From positions 62,001 to 126,000 of the forward strand of contig NZ_JACSQN010000009.1 of assembly GCF_014836615.1 (NCBI RefSeq): 64,000 bases of DNA. The letters run 5' to 3'. Under the pieces are notes generated by a model. It was not told where the DNA came from. It searched no databases and was given only the letters and a program-made list of their open reading frames with translations. The DNA comes from Sporosarcina quadrami. Lineage in GTDB: Bacteria; Bacillota; Bacilli; Bacillales_A; Planococcaceae. The position numbers and the translations under genes are program-made. This document shows, piece by piece, positions 27,005 through 37,438 of the stretch (its first letter is position 1; each line of letters begins with the position of its first letter).

Positions 27005-27208
27005 ATTCGTTTCCTCCTGTCATTAATTAATATGCTACATCCCTTAGTATACCAAAGGAAAGGAAAGGTACACCGTTGAAGAAGGTAACCAATTTTATCA
27101 AATTGATGACAATTCGATAAACGAAATACCATTTCAAGCAGACCTTTAACCGTTAAACCTCTACACCTTACTATACACATATATTTGTTTTTAAAACATC
27201 AAATAAAA

Positions 27209-27232
27209 AAAAGCGCAACTAAATGCGCTTTT
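27209..27232 (-). terminator. Terminator of prfB
   Basis: AAAAGCGC / GCGCTTTT with an 8-nt loop and a minus-strand U-rich tail (8 U in a row with the stem end). It starts 3 nt after the prfB stop. Confidence 0.8.
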
Positions 27233-27234
27233 AC

Positions 27235-28339
27235 TTAAGAAATACGTGAACGTAAATATGCGTTAATAAACATATCGATTTCGCCATCCATCACAGCGCC
27301 GACATTCCCTGTCTCTTCATTCGTACGGTGATCTTTCACCATGGAATAAGGATGGAATACGTACGACCGAATTTGGCTTCCCCAACCGATTTCTTTCTGC
27401 TCGCCACGGATTTCAAGAAGTCGAGCTTCCTCTTCTTCCACGCGGATCTGATAAATCTTCGCTTTCAACAAGTTGATTGCACGTTCACGGTTTTTAATCT
27501 GTGACCGTTCCGTCTGACAAGTTACAATCGCGCCCGTTGGAATGTGCGTCATACGTACAGCGGAATCTGTCGTATTGACGTGCTGACCGCCCGCTCCTGA
27601 AGAACGGTACGTATCCACTTTAACATCTTCCATCTTCAAATCGATATCGACATCACCATCAAACTCAGGCATCACTTCAATCGATGAAAATGACGTATGA
27701 CGTCTGCCGGACGAATCGAACGGAGATATACGCACAAGACGGTGGACGCCTTTTTCAGCTTTCAAATAACCGTAAGCGTTGTGACCTTTAATGGATAATG
27801 TTACGGATTTGACGCCCGCTTCATCTCCAGCCTGATAGTCAAGCGTCTCCACTTTGAAACCTTGATGCTCAGCCCAACGTGTGTACATACGCAACAGCAT
27901 AGATGCCCAGTCTTGAGATTCCGTTCCGCCTGCTCCTGAATGAATTTCCAATACCGCATTGCTACGGTCATATTCGTCACTCAGCAACATTTGTAAATCG
28001 AAATCTTCCATTTTCTTCTTGAATACTTTCAACTCTGAAAACAACTCTTCCTGCAACTCTTCGTCATTTTCCTCACGAAGCAATTCCAAAGTCATTTCCA
28101 AATTTTCATGTGTATCATTCAGCTCGTTATACTCGCCGACAATATCTTTTAATGCATTTGATTCAGAAATGACTTTTTGCGCAGCATCCTGGCTATCCCA
28201 AAATCCTGGTTCCAACATTACTTCGTCCAATTCCTGCATTCTTGCCTCTTTGTTTTCTAAGTCAAAGAGACCCCCTAAAGTCCGCTAATTTCTTAGCTGT
28301 TTTGTCGAGCTCGTTGCGTACATCGGATAATTCCATCAT
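27235..28339 (-). CDS. prfB: Peptide chain release factor 2 with programmed +1 frameshift
   Basis: RF2 recognises UGA/UAA and triggers peptide release. Frame 0 runs from ATG 28339 (AGGAGG 8 nt upstream) for 25 codons to CTT-TGA-C (UGA at 28264-28262). An internal AGGGGG lies 3 nt before the CTT slip codon, the classic autoregulatory signal. After the +1 shift the frame continues GAC-TTA-GAA and joins the long frame, giving about 367 residues. SPF ([11 protein letters not shown]) is the stop-codon reader and GGQ ([14 protein letters not shown]) the catalytic loop. Both are intact, so this is a functional recoded gene, not a pseudogene. Confidence 0.96.
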
Positions 28340-28369
28340 AGTTGTTTCCTCCTGAGAATAAAGTGAAAT

Positions 28370-28405
28370 TCCATCAGTTAGCGCAACTAGGCGCCCACTG
28401 ACGGA
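28370..28405 (-). terminator. Hairpin between secA and prfB
   Basis: On the minus strand TCCGTCAGT / ACTGATGGA (9 bp, one G-U) enclosing a GC-rich 18-nt loop, followed by ATTTCACTTT. A weak or partial terminator after secA; the U tract is interrupted. Confidence 0.45.
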
Positions 28406-28436
28406 AAGTTTAGTTCTTGCAATCTATGCATGGCAG

Positions 28437-30944
28437 TTACTCCTTGCCATGACAGTTCTTATATTTTTTACCGCTGCCACATGGGCAAGGATCATTACGA
28501 CCAATGTTGACTGAACGGCGTACTGGCTTCTTCGTCACTTTCTCCCCGTCTTCTTTCGGGTTGACAGCTTGACCTTTCGCAACTTCTTCTCGCTCGAGAT
28601 TATTGCGAATTTCAGCCTTCATGACATATTTGGATGCATCATTTTCAATCGAAGTGACCATTTCCTCAAACATCGCGAATCCTTCAGACTGATAAGCACG
28701 TAGCGGATCTGTCTGACCGTATGCACGCAAATGGATACCATGACGCAATTGATCCATCGCGTCAATATGATCCGTCCATTTCGAATCGATTGCGCGAAGC
28801 AAAACAACTTTCTCGAATTCACGCATCCGTTCTTCGGACATTTCAGCTTCCTTCTCATTATAACGTTCAATGACCGCATCGTATATTAATTTATTTAATT
28901 CTTCCTCAGATTTACCTTCCATCTGCTCTGCCGTAATAGCACCTTCAGGTAAGAGATTTGCTCCAAGGAAATCTTCAAGTCCTTTTAATTTCCATTCTGC
29001 ATCTTTTTCATCAGGCGCATGAGTTGCTACGACACGTTCGACAACATTCTTCAACATACCTTCGAGCACTTCGCGAATATTTTCCGAACTTAAAATCTCG
29101 TTACGTTCTTTATAAATAATTTCACGTTGCTGACGCAATACATCATCATATTGCAACAGTCGTTTCCGCGAATCAAAGTTATTACCTTCAACACGTTTTT
29201 GCGCAGATTCAACAGAACGCGATACCATTTTCGATTGAATTGGAGTCGTATCATCCATTCCAAGTTTGGTCATCATGCCTTTCATCTGCTCAGAACCGAA
29301 ACGACGCATCAATTCATCTTCGAGAGACAAGTAAAATTGTGTCACACCATCGTCCCCTTGACGACCTGAACGACCTCGAAGCTGATTATCGATACGGCGT
29401 GATTCATGACGTTCCGTACCAATAACCGCAAGACCACCCACATCTTGAACGCCTTCACCAAGCTTAATGTCCGTACCACGGCCTGCCATGTTCGTAGCAA
29501 TCGTCACAGCACCTTTTTGTCCTGCTTCCAAAATGATCTCTGCTTCGCGACCATGGTTTTTCGCATTCAACACATTGTGTGGAATACCATATTTCTTCAA
29601 GAAGTTCGAAATGATTTCAGACGTCTCAATCGCAACCGTACCGACAAGAACTGGCTGCCCTTTCTTGTGACGTTCCTTAATATCTTCTGCTACCGCTTTA
29701 TATTTCCCATCCATTGATGAATAAATCAGATCAGGACGGTCGTCACGCGCTATCGGACGGTTTGTAGGAATGGCGATAACGTTCATATTATAAATATTGC
29801 GGAACTCTTCCTCTTCCGTTTTCGCTGTACCGGTCATTCCGGACAACTTGTCGTACATACGGAAGAAATTCTGGAACGTAATTGTCGCAAGCGTCATCGT
29901 TTCATTTTGGACTTCGAGACCTTCTTTCGCCTCAATCGCCTGATGCAATCCGTCACTATAACGACGCCCTTTCATTAGACGCCCTGTAAATGAATCGACA
30001 ATAACTACTTCGCCCTCTTGCACAACATAATCCACATCGATATGCATACTAGCATGTGCTTTCAATGATTGATTAATCGCGTGGTTCAATGTCACATGTT
30101 TCAAATCGAATAAGTTATCGATACTGAACGCCTTTTCCGCCTTCTCGATTCCAGCTTCTGTCAGTACGACACCTTTCGTCGATTCATCATATGAATAATC
30201 GTCTTCTTTTTTCATCGTTATAACGAAACGGTTTGCCAAACGGTACAGCTCAGCAGATTTTGCCGCCTGCCCAGAAATAATTAGTGGTGTACGAGCTTCA
30301 TCGATTAAAATCGAGTCAACTTCGTCAATTACGGCATAATGCAAAGGACGTTGCACTTTATGCTCATCATAAAGAACCATATTATCGCGCAAGTAATCAA
30401 AGCCAAGTTCATTATTCGTCGTATACGTTATGTCAGCAGCATAAGCTTCACGTTTCTCATCTTTAGAGAGGCTGTTCAAATTCAAACCGACACTTAAACC
30501 TAGAAATTCGAATAGCTCACTCATCTCTGTCGCATCACGACTAGCAAGATATTCGTTAACCGTGACGACATGAACGCCTTTGCCATCCAGAGCATTCAAA
30601 TAAACCGAAAGTGTAGACGTCAATGTCTTACCTTCACCGGTTTTCATTTCCGCGATATTACCTTCATGTAACGCTGCAGCACCCATAATTTGCACGCGGA
30701 AAGGATACATACCAAGAACCCGTCGTGACGCTTCCCGAACAACTGCGAACGCTTCAGGCTGTATATCATCCAACGTCTCGCCACTAGCAACACGTTCCTG
30801 GAATTCAGCCGTTTTTGCTTTCAACTGTTCATCGGACAGCTGCTCCATTTCAGTTGCAAATGTCTCGACTTTATCTGCAATTTTTTCTAGTCTTTTCAAA
30901 TCTCTCTTATTCGGATCAAACATTTTATTCAATACGCCAAGCAT
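28437..30944 (-). CDS. secA: Preprotein translocase ATPase SecA
   Basis: 835-residue motor that pushes precursors through SecYEG. It has the two DEAD-like motor domains (MKTGEGKT Walker [20 protein letters not shown]alker [19 protein letters not shown]), the preprotein cross-linking and scaffold regions, and a C-terminal zinc motif [17 protein letters not shown] that binds SecB or ribosomes. I place the start at [14 protein letters not shown] (30944), as in homologues; an ATG 60 nt upstream is unlikely. It lies between hpf and prfB in the conserved Bacillus order. Confidence 0.96.
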   Translation of the reverse strand: MLGVLNKMFDPNKRDLKRLEKIADKVETFATEMEQLSDEQLKAKTAEFQERVASGETLDDIQPEAFAVVREASRRVLGMYPFRVQIMGAAALHEGNIAEMKTGEGKTLTSTLSVYLNALDGKGVHVVTVNEYLASRDATEMSELFEFLGLSVGLNLNSLSKDEKREAYAADITYTTNNELGFDYLRDNMVLYDEHKVQRPLHYAVIDEVDSILIDEARTPLIISGQAAKSAELYRLANRFVITMKKEDDYSYDESTKGVVLTEAGIEKAEKAFSIDNLFDLKHVTLNHAINQSLKAHASMHIDVDYVVQEGEVVIVDSFTGRLMKGRRYSDGLHQAIEAKEGLEVQNETMTLATITFQNFFRMYDKLSGMTGTAKTEEEEFRNIYNMNVIAIPTNRPIARDDRPDLIYSSMDGKYKAVAEDIKERHKKGQPVLVGTVAIETSEIISNFLKKYGIPHNVLNAKNHGREAEIILEAGQKGAVTIATNMAGRGTDIKLGEGVQDVGGLAVIGTERHESRRIDNQLRGRSGRQGDDGVTQFYLSLEDELMRRFGSEQMKGMMTKLGMDDTTPIQSKMVSRSVESAQKRVEGNNFDSRKRLLQYDDVLRQQREIIYKERNEILSSENIREVLEGMLKNVVERVVATHAPDEKDAEWKLKGLEDFLGANLLPEGAITAEQMEGKSEEELNKLIYDAVIERYNEKEAEMSEERMREFEKVVLLRAIDSKWTDHIDAMDQLRHGIHLRAYGQTDPLRAYQSEGFAMFEEMVTSIENDASKYVMKAEIRNNLEREEVAKGQAVNPKEDGEKVTKKPVRRSVNIGRNDPCPCGSGKKYKNCHGKE

Positions 30945-31074
30945 ATAAGTCACATCCTCATTAAGTTCACCCTTCATTTTACCATTGTAAAAAGCGAGGT
31001 GCAAATGGTCGGTGCCATTTATTGCAGAAAAGATGTGATTTTTTGGATGAAAGGAAGAAATTCACCTGACCAAA

Positions 31075-31101
31075 ATAAAAACCCCCGGATTTCTCCGGAG
31101 G
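31075..31101 (-). terminator. Terminator of hpf
   Basis: Minus strand CCTCCGGA / TCCGGGGG (8-bp stem with one mismatch, 4-nt loop) followed by TTTTTATTTT. Confidence 0.8.
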
Positions 31102-31108
31102 CCTCACA

Positions 31109-31675
31109 TCAGTTTACTTCTGTTTCAATCAAACCATATTTGCCATCTTTACGTTTGTAAATAATATGTGTACCGTCAGATTCAGAATCTGTGAAGATGA
31201 AGAAGTTGTGACCAAGCATATTCATCTGCAAAATTGCTTCTTCCTGATCCATCGGCTTCAAGTCGAACTGCTTCGTACGGACAACTTGGAAATCACTGTC
31301 GTCTTGCTGTTCTTCCTGACTGTTCATTTCCTTTTCCTGCGTCTGTAAGAAAGTTGCAACACCTTCACGCTCACGGAATTTGCGGTTCACTCTTGTTTTG
31401 TATTTACGAATTTGACGTTCAAGCTTATCGACAATCAAATCGATAGCTGCGTACATGTCATCGTGACGTTCTTCTGCACGAAGTGTCAAATTTTTCATCG
31501 GAATTGTAATTTCCACTTTCGTCTGTCGGTCATTGTACACTTTCAAGTTTACATGGGCAGTAGCTTTTAAGCCTTCTGAGAAGTACCTTTCAAGTTTCTG
31601 GACTTTCTTCTCGACGTACTCGCGAATTGCTGGAGTTACCTCAAGGTTTTCCCCTCGGATGTTAAAATCTAGCAT
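31109..31675 (-). CDS. hpf: Long-form hibernation-promoting factor (HPF/YvyD)
   Basis: 188 residues: N-terminal S30AE/HPF domain (MLDFNIRGENLEVTPAIREYVEKKV, about 1-100), a Gln/Glu-rich linker, and the C-terminal dimerisation domain (FDLKPMDQEEAILQMNMLGHNFFIFTDSESD). It dimerises 70S ribosomes into inactive 100S particles in stationary phase. A perfect AAAGGAGGAG precedes the ATG. Location next to the fli genes and secA matches B. subtilis yvyD, which is under stress and starvation sigma factors; I could not identify such promoters with confidence here. Confidence 0.95.
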   Translation of the reverse strand: MLDFNIRGENLEVTPAIREYVEKKVQKLERYFSEGLKATAHVNLKVYNDRQTKVEITIPMKNLTLRAEERHDDMYAAIDLIVDKLERQIRKYKTRVNRKFREREGVATFLQTQEKEMNSQEEQQDDSDFQVVRTKQFDLKPMDQEEAILQMNMLGHNFFIFTDSESDGTHIIYKRKDGKYGLIETEVN

Positions 31676-31808
31676 ATGAACTCCTCCTTTAATTAACCGA
31701 TACTGTCTTCTTCTACAAATCTATTTCAATCTCCTTCTTTTTTAGGAAGGAAAATTAAAATCTTGTCGAATTGTGCCGATTAAACGACCAGTTGCTTTAA
31801 TTCAGTTT

Positions 31809-32186
31809 TCACTTGCCGGCCTTATCGTCCGCCTCATGTTGCCTGCGTAACTTCAATTCACCGACAATCAAGTTCGCACTAGCAGCGTCTTCAATGAAGT
31901 CGATACCATATTGAAACCCTCCGAAAACTTGCTTCTTCCATGCAATCTCGCCTGCGATTGTTATAGGTTGTTCAAACAGGGTGAAAATGAGGCGTAATTG
32001 TACGGGCCCTCGCATTTCAGGTAGATTAAATTCAGTGAACACTTTTGTACCTCCCGGACTAATATCCAGAAGTTCGCAAGTTCCACGATTCGATTCCGCG
32101 GAGCCGTCTGACAGTAAAATCTGCATGACTGCTTCTATAGGTTGGTCGAATGTATACCTGAAATACTCATGACGCTTATATTGCAT
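31809..32186 (-). CDS. PilZ-domain protein
   Basis: About 125 residues. The N-terminal YKRHEYFRYTF region supplies the basic residues and LLDISPGGTKV the D-x-S-x-x-G motif of PilZ domains, which bind cyclic di-GMP. The basic motif is spaced as RxxxxR rather than the canonical RxxxR, so binding should be tested rather than assumed. The best start is ATG 32186, with GAGGTG 6 nt upstream; a GTG 9 nt earlier overlaps that site. Its location between hpf and fliT suggests a role in flagellar output. Confidence 0.85.
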   Translation of the reverse strand: MQYKRHEYFRYTFDQPIEAVMQILLSDGSAESNRGTCELLDISPGGTKVFTEFNLPEMRGPVQLRLIFTLFEQPITIAGEIAWKKQVFGGFQYGIDFIEDAASANLIVGELKLRRQHEADDKAGK

Positions 32187-32416
32187 GCCTCTCACCTCTC
32201 ATTTACCCTTTTCTTACTATAAGTATACCAAACAGAACCAAATTTATCTAACTTCAGCCAATGCTTTTATTCTTTTGGTTGGCCAGTCACTTTCTCACCA
32301 TCAGGTCGGTGTCGAGAATGTATTCCCTTTTCCAACTCTCGCTAACCTGTTTATTTTTTCTATTAATTCGATATCAATTTTTTAGAGCTGTATAGACAGG
32401 TTTGGCTATAAAAAAA

Positions 32417-32434
32417 CCGACCAAAATCGGCCGG
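32417..32434 (-). terminator. Terminator of the flaG-fliD-fliS-fliT operon
   Basis: Minus strand CCGGCC / GGTCGG (6 bp with a G-U pair, 6-nt loop) followed by U7, just after the fliT stop. Confidence 0.7.
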
Positions 32435-32439
32435 CTTAA

Positions 32440-32793
32440 TTACTGTTTCGCATCATAAAAAGTGCCGTCACGCGCCACTTTCCCATACGGATTCACATAA
32501 CTTTTCACATGTTCCTTTTTTGACTTAGTTGCATCGATATCCGATTTAATCGTTTTCATATAAGCATCGAGCGCACTGACGACTTGCTTTTCAATTAACA
32601 CAAGTTGCTCACCTAATACTTGTTCTTCAGGTGTAAATGGTGCAAGAATCTCTTGTTGTAACTGATCGCGTTCATCAAGCAGTCCATCGATTTTCTCAAT
32701 GACAAAATCACGTTGGTCTTCATCTGTTTGCGTCGTCGCTGAAAGAAGGAGTTGCGCGATTTCATGCCAACGGACTAAAGCAGGACGAATCAT
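32440..32793 (-). CDS. fliT: Flagellar protein FliT-like
   Basis: 117 residues, mostly helical. The C-terminal pattern SYVNPYGKVARDGTFYDAKQ is typical of the Bacillus FliT family, thought to act as an export chaperone or assembly factor for FliD. The start overlaps the fliS stop (ATGA, 4 nt), so the two are translationally coupled. Sequence conservation in this family is low; position carries much of the assignment. Confidence 0.85.
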   Translation of the reverse strand: MIRPALVRWHEIAQLLLSATTQTDEDQRDFVIEKIDGLLDERDQLQQEILAPFTPEEQVLGEQLVLIEKQVVSALDAYMKTIKSDIDATKSKKEHVKSYVNPYGKVARDGTFYDAKQ

Positions 32794-33191
32794 ACTTCAT
32801 CCACATTCCCGTACATTTTCGTACGATTAATCTGAATAACTTGTTTCCACGTATCACGGAATTCTGTAATAATACTAGCCGCTTCATCGTAAAGCGCGAC
32901 GTCATTTTTTATATTCCCTTCAAGCAAACGGTTATTGACGAACTCATATAAAATCATCATTTCTTTTGAAATTGTTTGCGACTGATCAAGCGTCACCATC
33001 AATTCTGTCACAATTGCCTGCGCCTTCTGCGTGAACGTATTTTTCTCTTCTATATTGTTTTGCTCCAAAGCTCGTTTTGCCTGCTGAATAAATTTCAAAC
33101 AGCCATTATATAACATGAGCGTCAACTCACCAGGAGTCGACGTGTTCACCGAATTATTCTGATACGTTGCATAGGGGTTATTAACTGCCAT
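32790..33191 (-). CDS. fliS: Flagellin export chaperone FliS
   Basis: 133 residues beginning MAVNNPYATYQNNSVNTSTPGELTLMLYNGCLKF (split here: MAVNNPYATYQ then NTSTPGELTLMLYNG), the FliS signature. FliS caps the C-terminus of flagellin in the cytoplasm until export. The chosen start matches homologues; an ATG 9 nt earlier is only 2-3 nt from the AAGGAG ribosome site. It lies 59 bp after fliD in the sigma-D operon. Confidence 0.92.
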   Translation of the reverse strand: MAVNNPYATYQNNSVNTSTPGELTLMLYNGCLKFIQQAKRALEQNNIEEKNTFTQKAQAIVTELMVTLDQSQTISKEMMILYEFVNNRLLEGNIKNDVALYDEAASIITEFRDTWKQVIQINRTKMYGNVDEV

Positions 33192-33250
33192 TAGTTGCAT
33201 ATCTCCTTTTTACGGAATGAGGACATCGACAAACGAGTCCGCTTCCATTG

Positions 33251-34744
33251 TTACATTCCGCCGCCTAGTGCACTTGCAAGACTTGCAGATTGGGCGTTAG
33301 CGCGTTGAATTGCATTTTCCATGGCTGTGAACTGTTTCCATAAACGATTTTCGGTCATTTTCAACCGATCTTCGAAACGTTCAATCTGTTTTTCGAAGCT
33401 TTTCATTGTACGACCGAGCGTGAAGCTGTCACTTACAGAGCCTGTACTGCCAGCTTTTGTGGAGATGACTTTGTTTGTTTCATCTACTGTTTTACGGAAC
33501 TGGATGGCAATACCGCCCTTATCCGTGGCTGTGGAAGTCTTGGCGAAAACTTCATATACTTTGTTCGGATCTTCAGAAATCGCTTTTCGCAATTCTGTTT
33601 CGTTAATTTCAAGTTTACCGTTTTCTTTATAATCTTTGATTGGTGTAATGCCGAGGTCTTTCAAACTGACTTTACCAGTAGAAGTCTCGACACCTTCACT
33701 CATCATCTGACGCATTTTCGTAAGCATACTTGAGATTGTCGGATCATTGCGAAGCGTACCACTTTTCGCTTTCTCTTCCCACAGTTCAATTTCTTTTTCT
33801 TTCATGTCTTTCTTCTGTTCATCAGAAAGTGGTTGGAAGTTACGGTAAACAGGTTCTTTGATTTTCGCGTGTAATTCTTCGATCAATTTATTATAGTCGT
33901 CAACGAATTTAGTTACGGATTCCAGTACTTTGTCGACATCTGGAGATGAGCTGAAGGTAACAGGGCCAGTGCTAGCTTGTTTAAGGTTTATTTCGAAACC
34001 GTTGATTGTGAATATGTTTGAAGCACGTTCTGTTTCAAGTCCGTTAAATGTGAACTTCGCGTTTTGACCTGAAGTCAATCTTGGACCGTCATCAGTAGGA
34101 TTTACTATTGCACCACTCAATTTTAATTTGTCGGCTATACCACCACTAACCTCAATATTTCCTCGTCCACTGTCTTTAGAAGTTAAAGCTATTTTCCCCG
34201 AATGAGAATCATAAAAAGCTGTTACTCCTGAACCTGTTGTTTCATTAATTTTCTTTAGTATAGAGTTTATAGAGTCCTCCGCATCAACAGTAATATTTAA
34301 TTCTTTACCATTTGGAGACTTTATAATTAGCTTTCCATCGGTACCAGAAATATCAATGCCTATACCTGATAGTTTGGTGTCTAATTCAATCTGAGACATG
34401 TTTTCTTTTAATTTTCCACTCTGCAAACTAGCTTGAGTAGCCAATTCTTTAACTTCAATCGTCCCAGAAAACTCCCCAGTAGCCCCATTAGCCTTAACCC
34501 CAATCGCATCGGGATTCGAGACATTCACTGTCTTCTGCATAAAAGTAGCCTGTTTACCAACAGTATCGGTAACTTTATATCCTGTATCTCTTAAGTTTCG
34601 ATTAAAGCTACGATAATCATCCAATTGCCATTGGAGATATTGTTTTTTCTGTGTGATCTTATCTAAAGGTATACGGTGTGCAGTCATCATGTCTTTGATG
34701 ATCTGTTCCGTGTCCATTCCTGTTGCTAATCCGCCTATACGCAT
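33251..34744 (-). CDS. fliD: Flagellar filament cap protein FliD
   Basis: 497 residues. FliD_N starts MRIGGLATGMDTEQIIKDMMTAHRIPL, and FliD_C ends with coiled-coil FEKQIERFEDRLKMTENRLWKQFTAME. It forms the pentameric cap on which flagellin folds. The central part (34090-34440), encoding the exposed head domain, is clearly more AT-rich than the ends, as expected for a fast-evolving surface domain. It follows flaG by 15 bp. Confidence 0.94.
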   Translation of the reverse strand: MRIGGLATGMDTEQIIKDMMTAHRIPLDKITQKKQYLQWQLDDYRSFNRNLRDTGYKVTDTVGKQATFMQKTVNVSNPDAIGVKANGATGEFSGTIEVKELATQASLQSGKLKENMSQIELDTKLSGIGIDISGTDGKLIIKSPNGKELNITVDAEDSINSILKKINETTGSGVTAFYDSHSGKIALTSKDSGRGNIEVSGGIADKLKLSGAIVNPTDDGPRLTSGQNAKFTFNGLETERASNIFTINGFEINLKQASTGPVTFSSSPDVDKVLESVTKFVDDYNKLIEELHAKIKEPVYRNFQPLSDEQKKDMKEKEIELWEEKAKSGTLRNDPTISSMLTKMRQMMSEGVETSTGKVSLKDLGITPIKDYKENGKLEINETELRKAISEDPNKVYEVFAKTSTATDKGGIAIQFRKTVDETNKVISTKAGSTGSVSDSFTLGRTMKSFEKQIERFEDRLKMTENRLWKQFTAMENAIQRANAQSASLASALGGGM

Positions 34745-34759
34745 AGTTGTTCATCCTCC

Positions 34760-35137
34760 TTAGATTTTACGGTCGATGAGCAGTCCGACAAATTCCTTCA
34801 TCGCTGCATGGATGTCCATCAGTTTCTTTGATGGAATCTCTCGGACGACTTCGTCTGTTGTCGAGTCGACGATTGCTACGTAATATTCATTCAGTTCGTC
34901 ATGTAATTTGAAACGTAGTTGTGTGTTAACGCTTTCCAGGAACTTATTCATACTATCGGTCATTTGTTTCGCTTTTTCAACAGGTAATTGTTTTTCTTCT
35001 CCTTGTTGGGGCTGTTGTTGTGTTTGTGTTGTTACAGCCTTCACTTCCGCGACGACAAATTCGTTAACAGGTACCGCGCTTTCAACACTTCCGCCAATCT
35101 GCGGTGAAGTCGTGCTTCCCCCAATGCGACCAACCAT
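34760..35137 (-). CDS. flaG: FlaG-family flagellar protein
   Basis: 125 residues: a variable Gln-rich N-terminal half, then the FlaG domain (RLRFKLHDELNEYYVAIVDSTTDEVVREIPSKKLMDI-type, here LRFKLHDELNEYYVAIVDS and VVREIPSKKLMDIHA). FlaG homologues influence filament length; B. subtilis yvyC is the equivalent first gene before fliD. I use ATG 35137 with GGGAGG upstream; the longer open frame to 35248 runs through the promoter. Confidence 0.88.
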   Translation of the reverse strand: MVGRIGGSTTSPQIGGSVESAVPVNEFVVAEVKAVTTQTQQQPQQGEEKQLPVEKAKQMTDSMNKFLESVNTQLRFKLHDELNEYYVAIVDSTTDEVVREIPSKKLMDIHAAMKEFVGLLIDRKI

Positions 35138-35178
35138 AATCCTAAACCTCCCTGTAATTGAGAACTCCGTTATGTCTA

Positions 35179-35205
35179 TTATCGGCTTGTCAATAGTAGA
35201 GTTAA
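35179..35205 (-). promoter_or_regulatory. Sigma-D promoter of flaG-fliD-fliS-fliT
   Basis: Minus strand TTAA (35205-35202), 15-bp spacer, GCCGATAA (35186-35179). The sigma-D consensus is TAAA-N15-GCCGATAT: 3/4 and 7/8 matches at the expected spacing, about 40 bp before flaG. Confidence 0.8.
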
Positions 35206-35335
35206 GGAGAAATAGAAAAATATCCGTTTTTAATGAAACCGCATTCATTTTTCATTCTATATTTATCAGGCATTAAGATAACTCATGAAATTGTCAATTC
35301 GAATAAATAAAGATTAAACAAAGGTTTTTTTGTAC

Positions 35336-35362
35336 TAAACAATCATTTTATTAAACCGAAAT
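35336..35362 (+). promoter_or_regulatory. Probable sigma-D promoter of the chemoreceptor gene
   Basis: TAAA (35336-35339), 15-bp spacer, ACCGAAAT (35355-35362): 4/4 and 6/8 matches to the sigma-D consensus. It lies about 40 bp before the receptor start and diverges from the flaG promoter. Confidence 0.6.
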
Positions 35363-35400
35363 AGACTTTAGTGCTAGCCAATTACGGAAGGAAGTTTAAC

Positions 35401-37383
35401 ATGTTCAAATCAATTAAGACAAAAATCATTTTCACGACGATCGCTTTATTTTTAATCGGTATTCTACTTATGTCCTTCATGATTAACGATCAAGTAAAGA
35501 AGCGATCAGTTGAACGGGTTATTGGAATGAGTAACTCAACTGTCGAACAGACTACCAGTTCAATTGAAAATTTCTTAGATCAATACACAAGAGGGATTGG
35601 ACTTTTTGCACAATCCAAATCAATACCTTTGTACACAGGCAAGATTGGAAATACATCGCAGGAAAAAGAACTTGTCTTGGAATTAAAAGATTTTTTATCC
35701 GTTTTCCCTGAAGCTTCTACTGCATATTACTCAACAGTTGACAACAAATCAGCTATATATCCCGAAGCAGATCTAACGAATTATGATGCCACAAGTCGAC
35801 CTTGGTTTACAAAAGCAATTGCAACACCTGAAAAAGTCCAATGGTCAGAGCCTTACATAGACAACGGTACAGGTGATTTCGTTATTACAGCATCTAAAGC
35901 TGTTTCAAAGAATGGTAAAATTATTGGTGTGACGGGTGTCGATATTATGTTGACACAATTGACAAACGAGTTGAGTGCAAACAAATTGCCATTTGACGGA
36001 TATACGATCTTACTTGATGAACAAGGTGTCGCCATTTCTCATCCAACAAAAAGCGGTGAAAACTTAATGGACTTGCCACATATTCAAGAAGTTTTCCAAA
36101 ACGAAAGTGGCGATGTGGAATTTACAGATGATGACGGGCATCGAAAAATCGATGTATACACGACTATTCCTGAGTTTGGTTGGAAAGTGGCCGCAGTATT
36201 TGAAAAAGAAAAATTAATGAGTATGGCTAATGAAATAAGAACGTCGATGATTATCATTGCATTAATTACGATTATTATCGTATCTGTTGCCATGTATATC
36301 GTAATCGCGAGAATCATTAAACCAATTGGAACGATCAGCAGTTTGATGGATTCCGTTGCAACAGGCGACTTGACTGTTCAATCAGATATTAAGACGAAGG
36401 ATGAAATCGGCCTGCTTGGGGACAACTTCAACAAGATGATTGCCAACATGAAAGGCATCATAGCGGTTGTGAGCGAATCCGCTGTCAATGTCCGCAGTAA
36501 TTCCGAGAACTTAAGTGCTGTCGCAGAAGAAACGAATGCATCCAGTGCTCAAGTGGCTCATGCCGTTTCGGAAATTGCTGAAGGGGCTTCCCAGTCTGCT
36601 GAAGACGCGGAAAACGTTTCAGAACGGACAGAACATCTTGGCGATGAAATCAACGATATTAACATAAAAGCAGGACAGATGACTGATATTGCTGAACGTA
36701 CAAGCATTATGAACGCAAATGGTCAAAAACAGATGATTGAAATGAAAGAAACGTTTGTTAGCTCCGGCACGAAGTTAAGAACGATGAGTGAAGCGATTAC
36801 AACACTTGGCGATAAAGTGAAAGCGATCGGCGGTGTAATGGAAACCATTACGGAAATTTCCGCTCAGACAAATTTGCTCGCTTTGAACGCAAGTATCGAA
36901 GCTGCCCGTGCAGGTGAACACGGTAAAGGATTCGCAGTCGTTGCGGATGAAGTTCGGAAACTTGCAGAACAATCCTCTAAAGCAACAGAAGATGTAAAAG
37001 TGACTGTACTCGAATTGCAAGAGGAATCGAAGCTCGTAGCCGTGGAGATGAATGATACAATCGACACGTTCCGGACACAAGGACATGTCGTTGAGGAAAC
37101 GGAAACTTCATTTAAAGATCTTTCCAACTTGATGAATGAAATGCAACTGTCCATTGACTCCATTACACAAGAAATCTACAACGTTACGAAAAATAAAGAC
37201 GACGTCGCAATGATCGTTCAGACGATGGCGGCGACTTCTGAAGAGACGGCAGCCGCATGTGAAGAAGTGAGTGCATCGACAGAAGAACAATTACATGCAA
37301 TCCAGTCCGTCACTGAAGCAGCCGAAACATTGACTGACCTCAGTGAAGAACTGACAAACACAATCAATCAATTTAAAATCTGA
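35401..37383 (+). CDS. Methyl-accepting chemotaxis protein with dCache-type sensor
   Basis: About 660 residues: TM1 (about 8-28), extracellular double-Cache-like sensor (about 35-275; [15 protein letters not shown] and ISHP-type patterns), TM2 (about 280-303), HAMP, then the long cytoplasmic signalling coiled coil with the hairpin tip [20 protein letters not shown] and [20 protein letters not shown]. It senses an unknown small molecule outside the cell and controls CheA. The start at 35401 has GGAAGGAAG upstream. A GTG 30 nt earlier is less likely. It is divergent from the flagellar operon and ends at a shared hairpin with ggt. Confidence 0.94.
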   Translation: MFKSIKTKIIFTTIALFLIGILLMSFMINDQVKKRSVERVIGMSNSTVEQTTSSIENFLDQYTRGIGLFAQSKSIPLYTGKIGNTSQEKELVLELKDFLSVFPEASTAYYSTVDNKSAIYPEADLTNYDATSRPWFTKAIATPEKVQWSEPYIDNGTGDFVITASKAVSKNGKIIGVTGVDIMLTQLTNELSANKLPFDGYTILLDEQGVAISHPTKSGENLMDLPHIQEVFQNESGDVEFTDDDGHRKIDVYTTIPEFGWKVAAVFEKEKLMSMANEIRTSMIIIALITIIIVSVAMYIVIARIIKPIGTISSLMDSVATGDLTVQSDIKTKDEIGLLGDNFNKMIANMKGIIAVVSESAVNVRSNSENLSAVAEETNASSAQVAHAVSEIAEGASQSAEDAENVSERTEHLGDEINDINIKAGQMTDIAERTSIMNANGQKQMIEMKETFVSSGTKLRTMSEAITTLGDKVKAIGGVMETITEISAQTNLLALNASIEAARAGEHGKGFAVVADEVRKLAEQSSKATEDVKVTVLELQEESKLVAVEMNDTIDTFRTQGHVVEETETSFKDLSNLMNEMQLSIDSITQEIYNVTKNKDDVAMIVQTMAATSEETAAACEEVSASTEEQLHAIQSVTEAAETLTDLSEELTNTINQFKI

Positions 37384-37388
37384 TACAC

Positions 37389-37426
37389 AAAACACCCGCA
37401 AGGAAAACTATCCTTTGCGGGTGTTT
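37389..37426. terminator. Bidirectional terminator between the chemoreceptor gene and ggt
   Basis: A 15-bp stem with one bulge (AAACACCCGCAAGGA / TCCTTTGCGGGTGTTT) and T/A runs on both sides, between two convergent genes. Confidence 0.85.
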
Positions 37427-37438
37427 TTCTATTTTTCA

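Noticed and set aside
28262..28264. In-frame stop early in prfB taken as a disabling mutation
   Set aside because: It is the UGA of the standard programmed frameshift signal.
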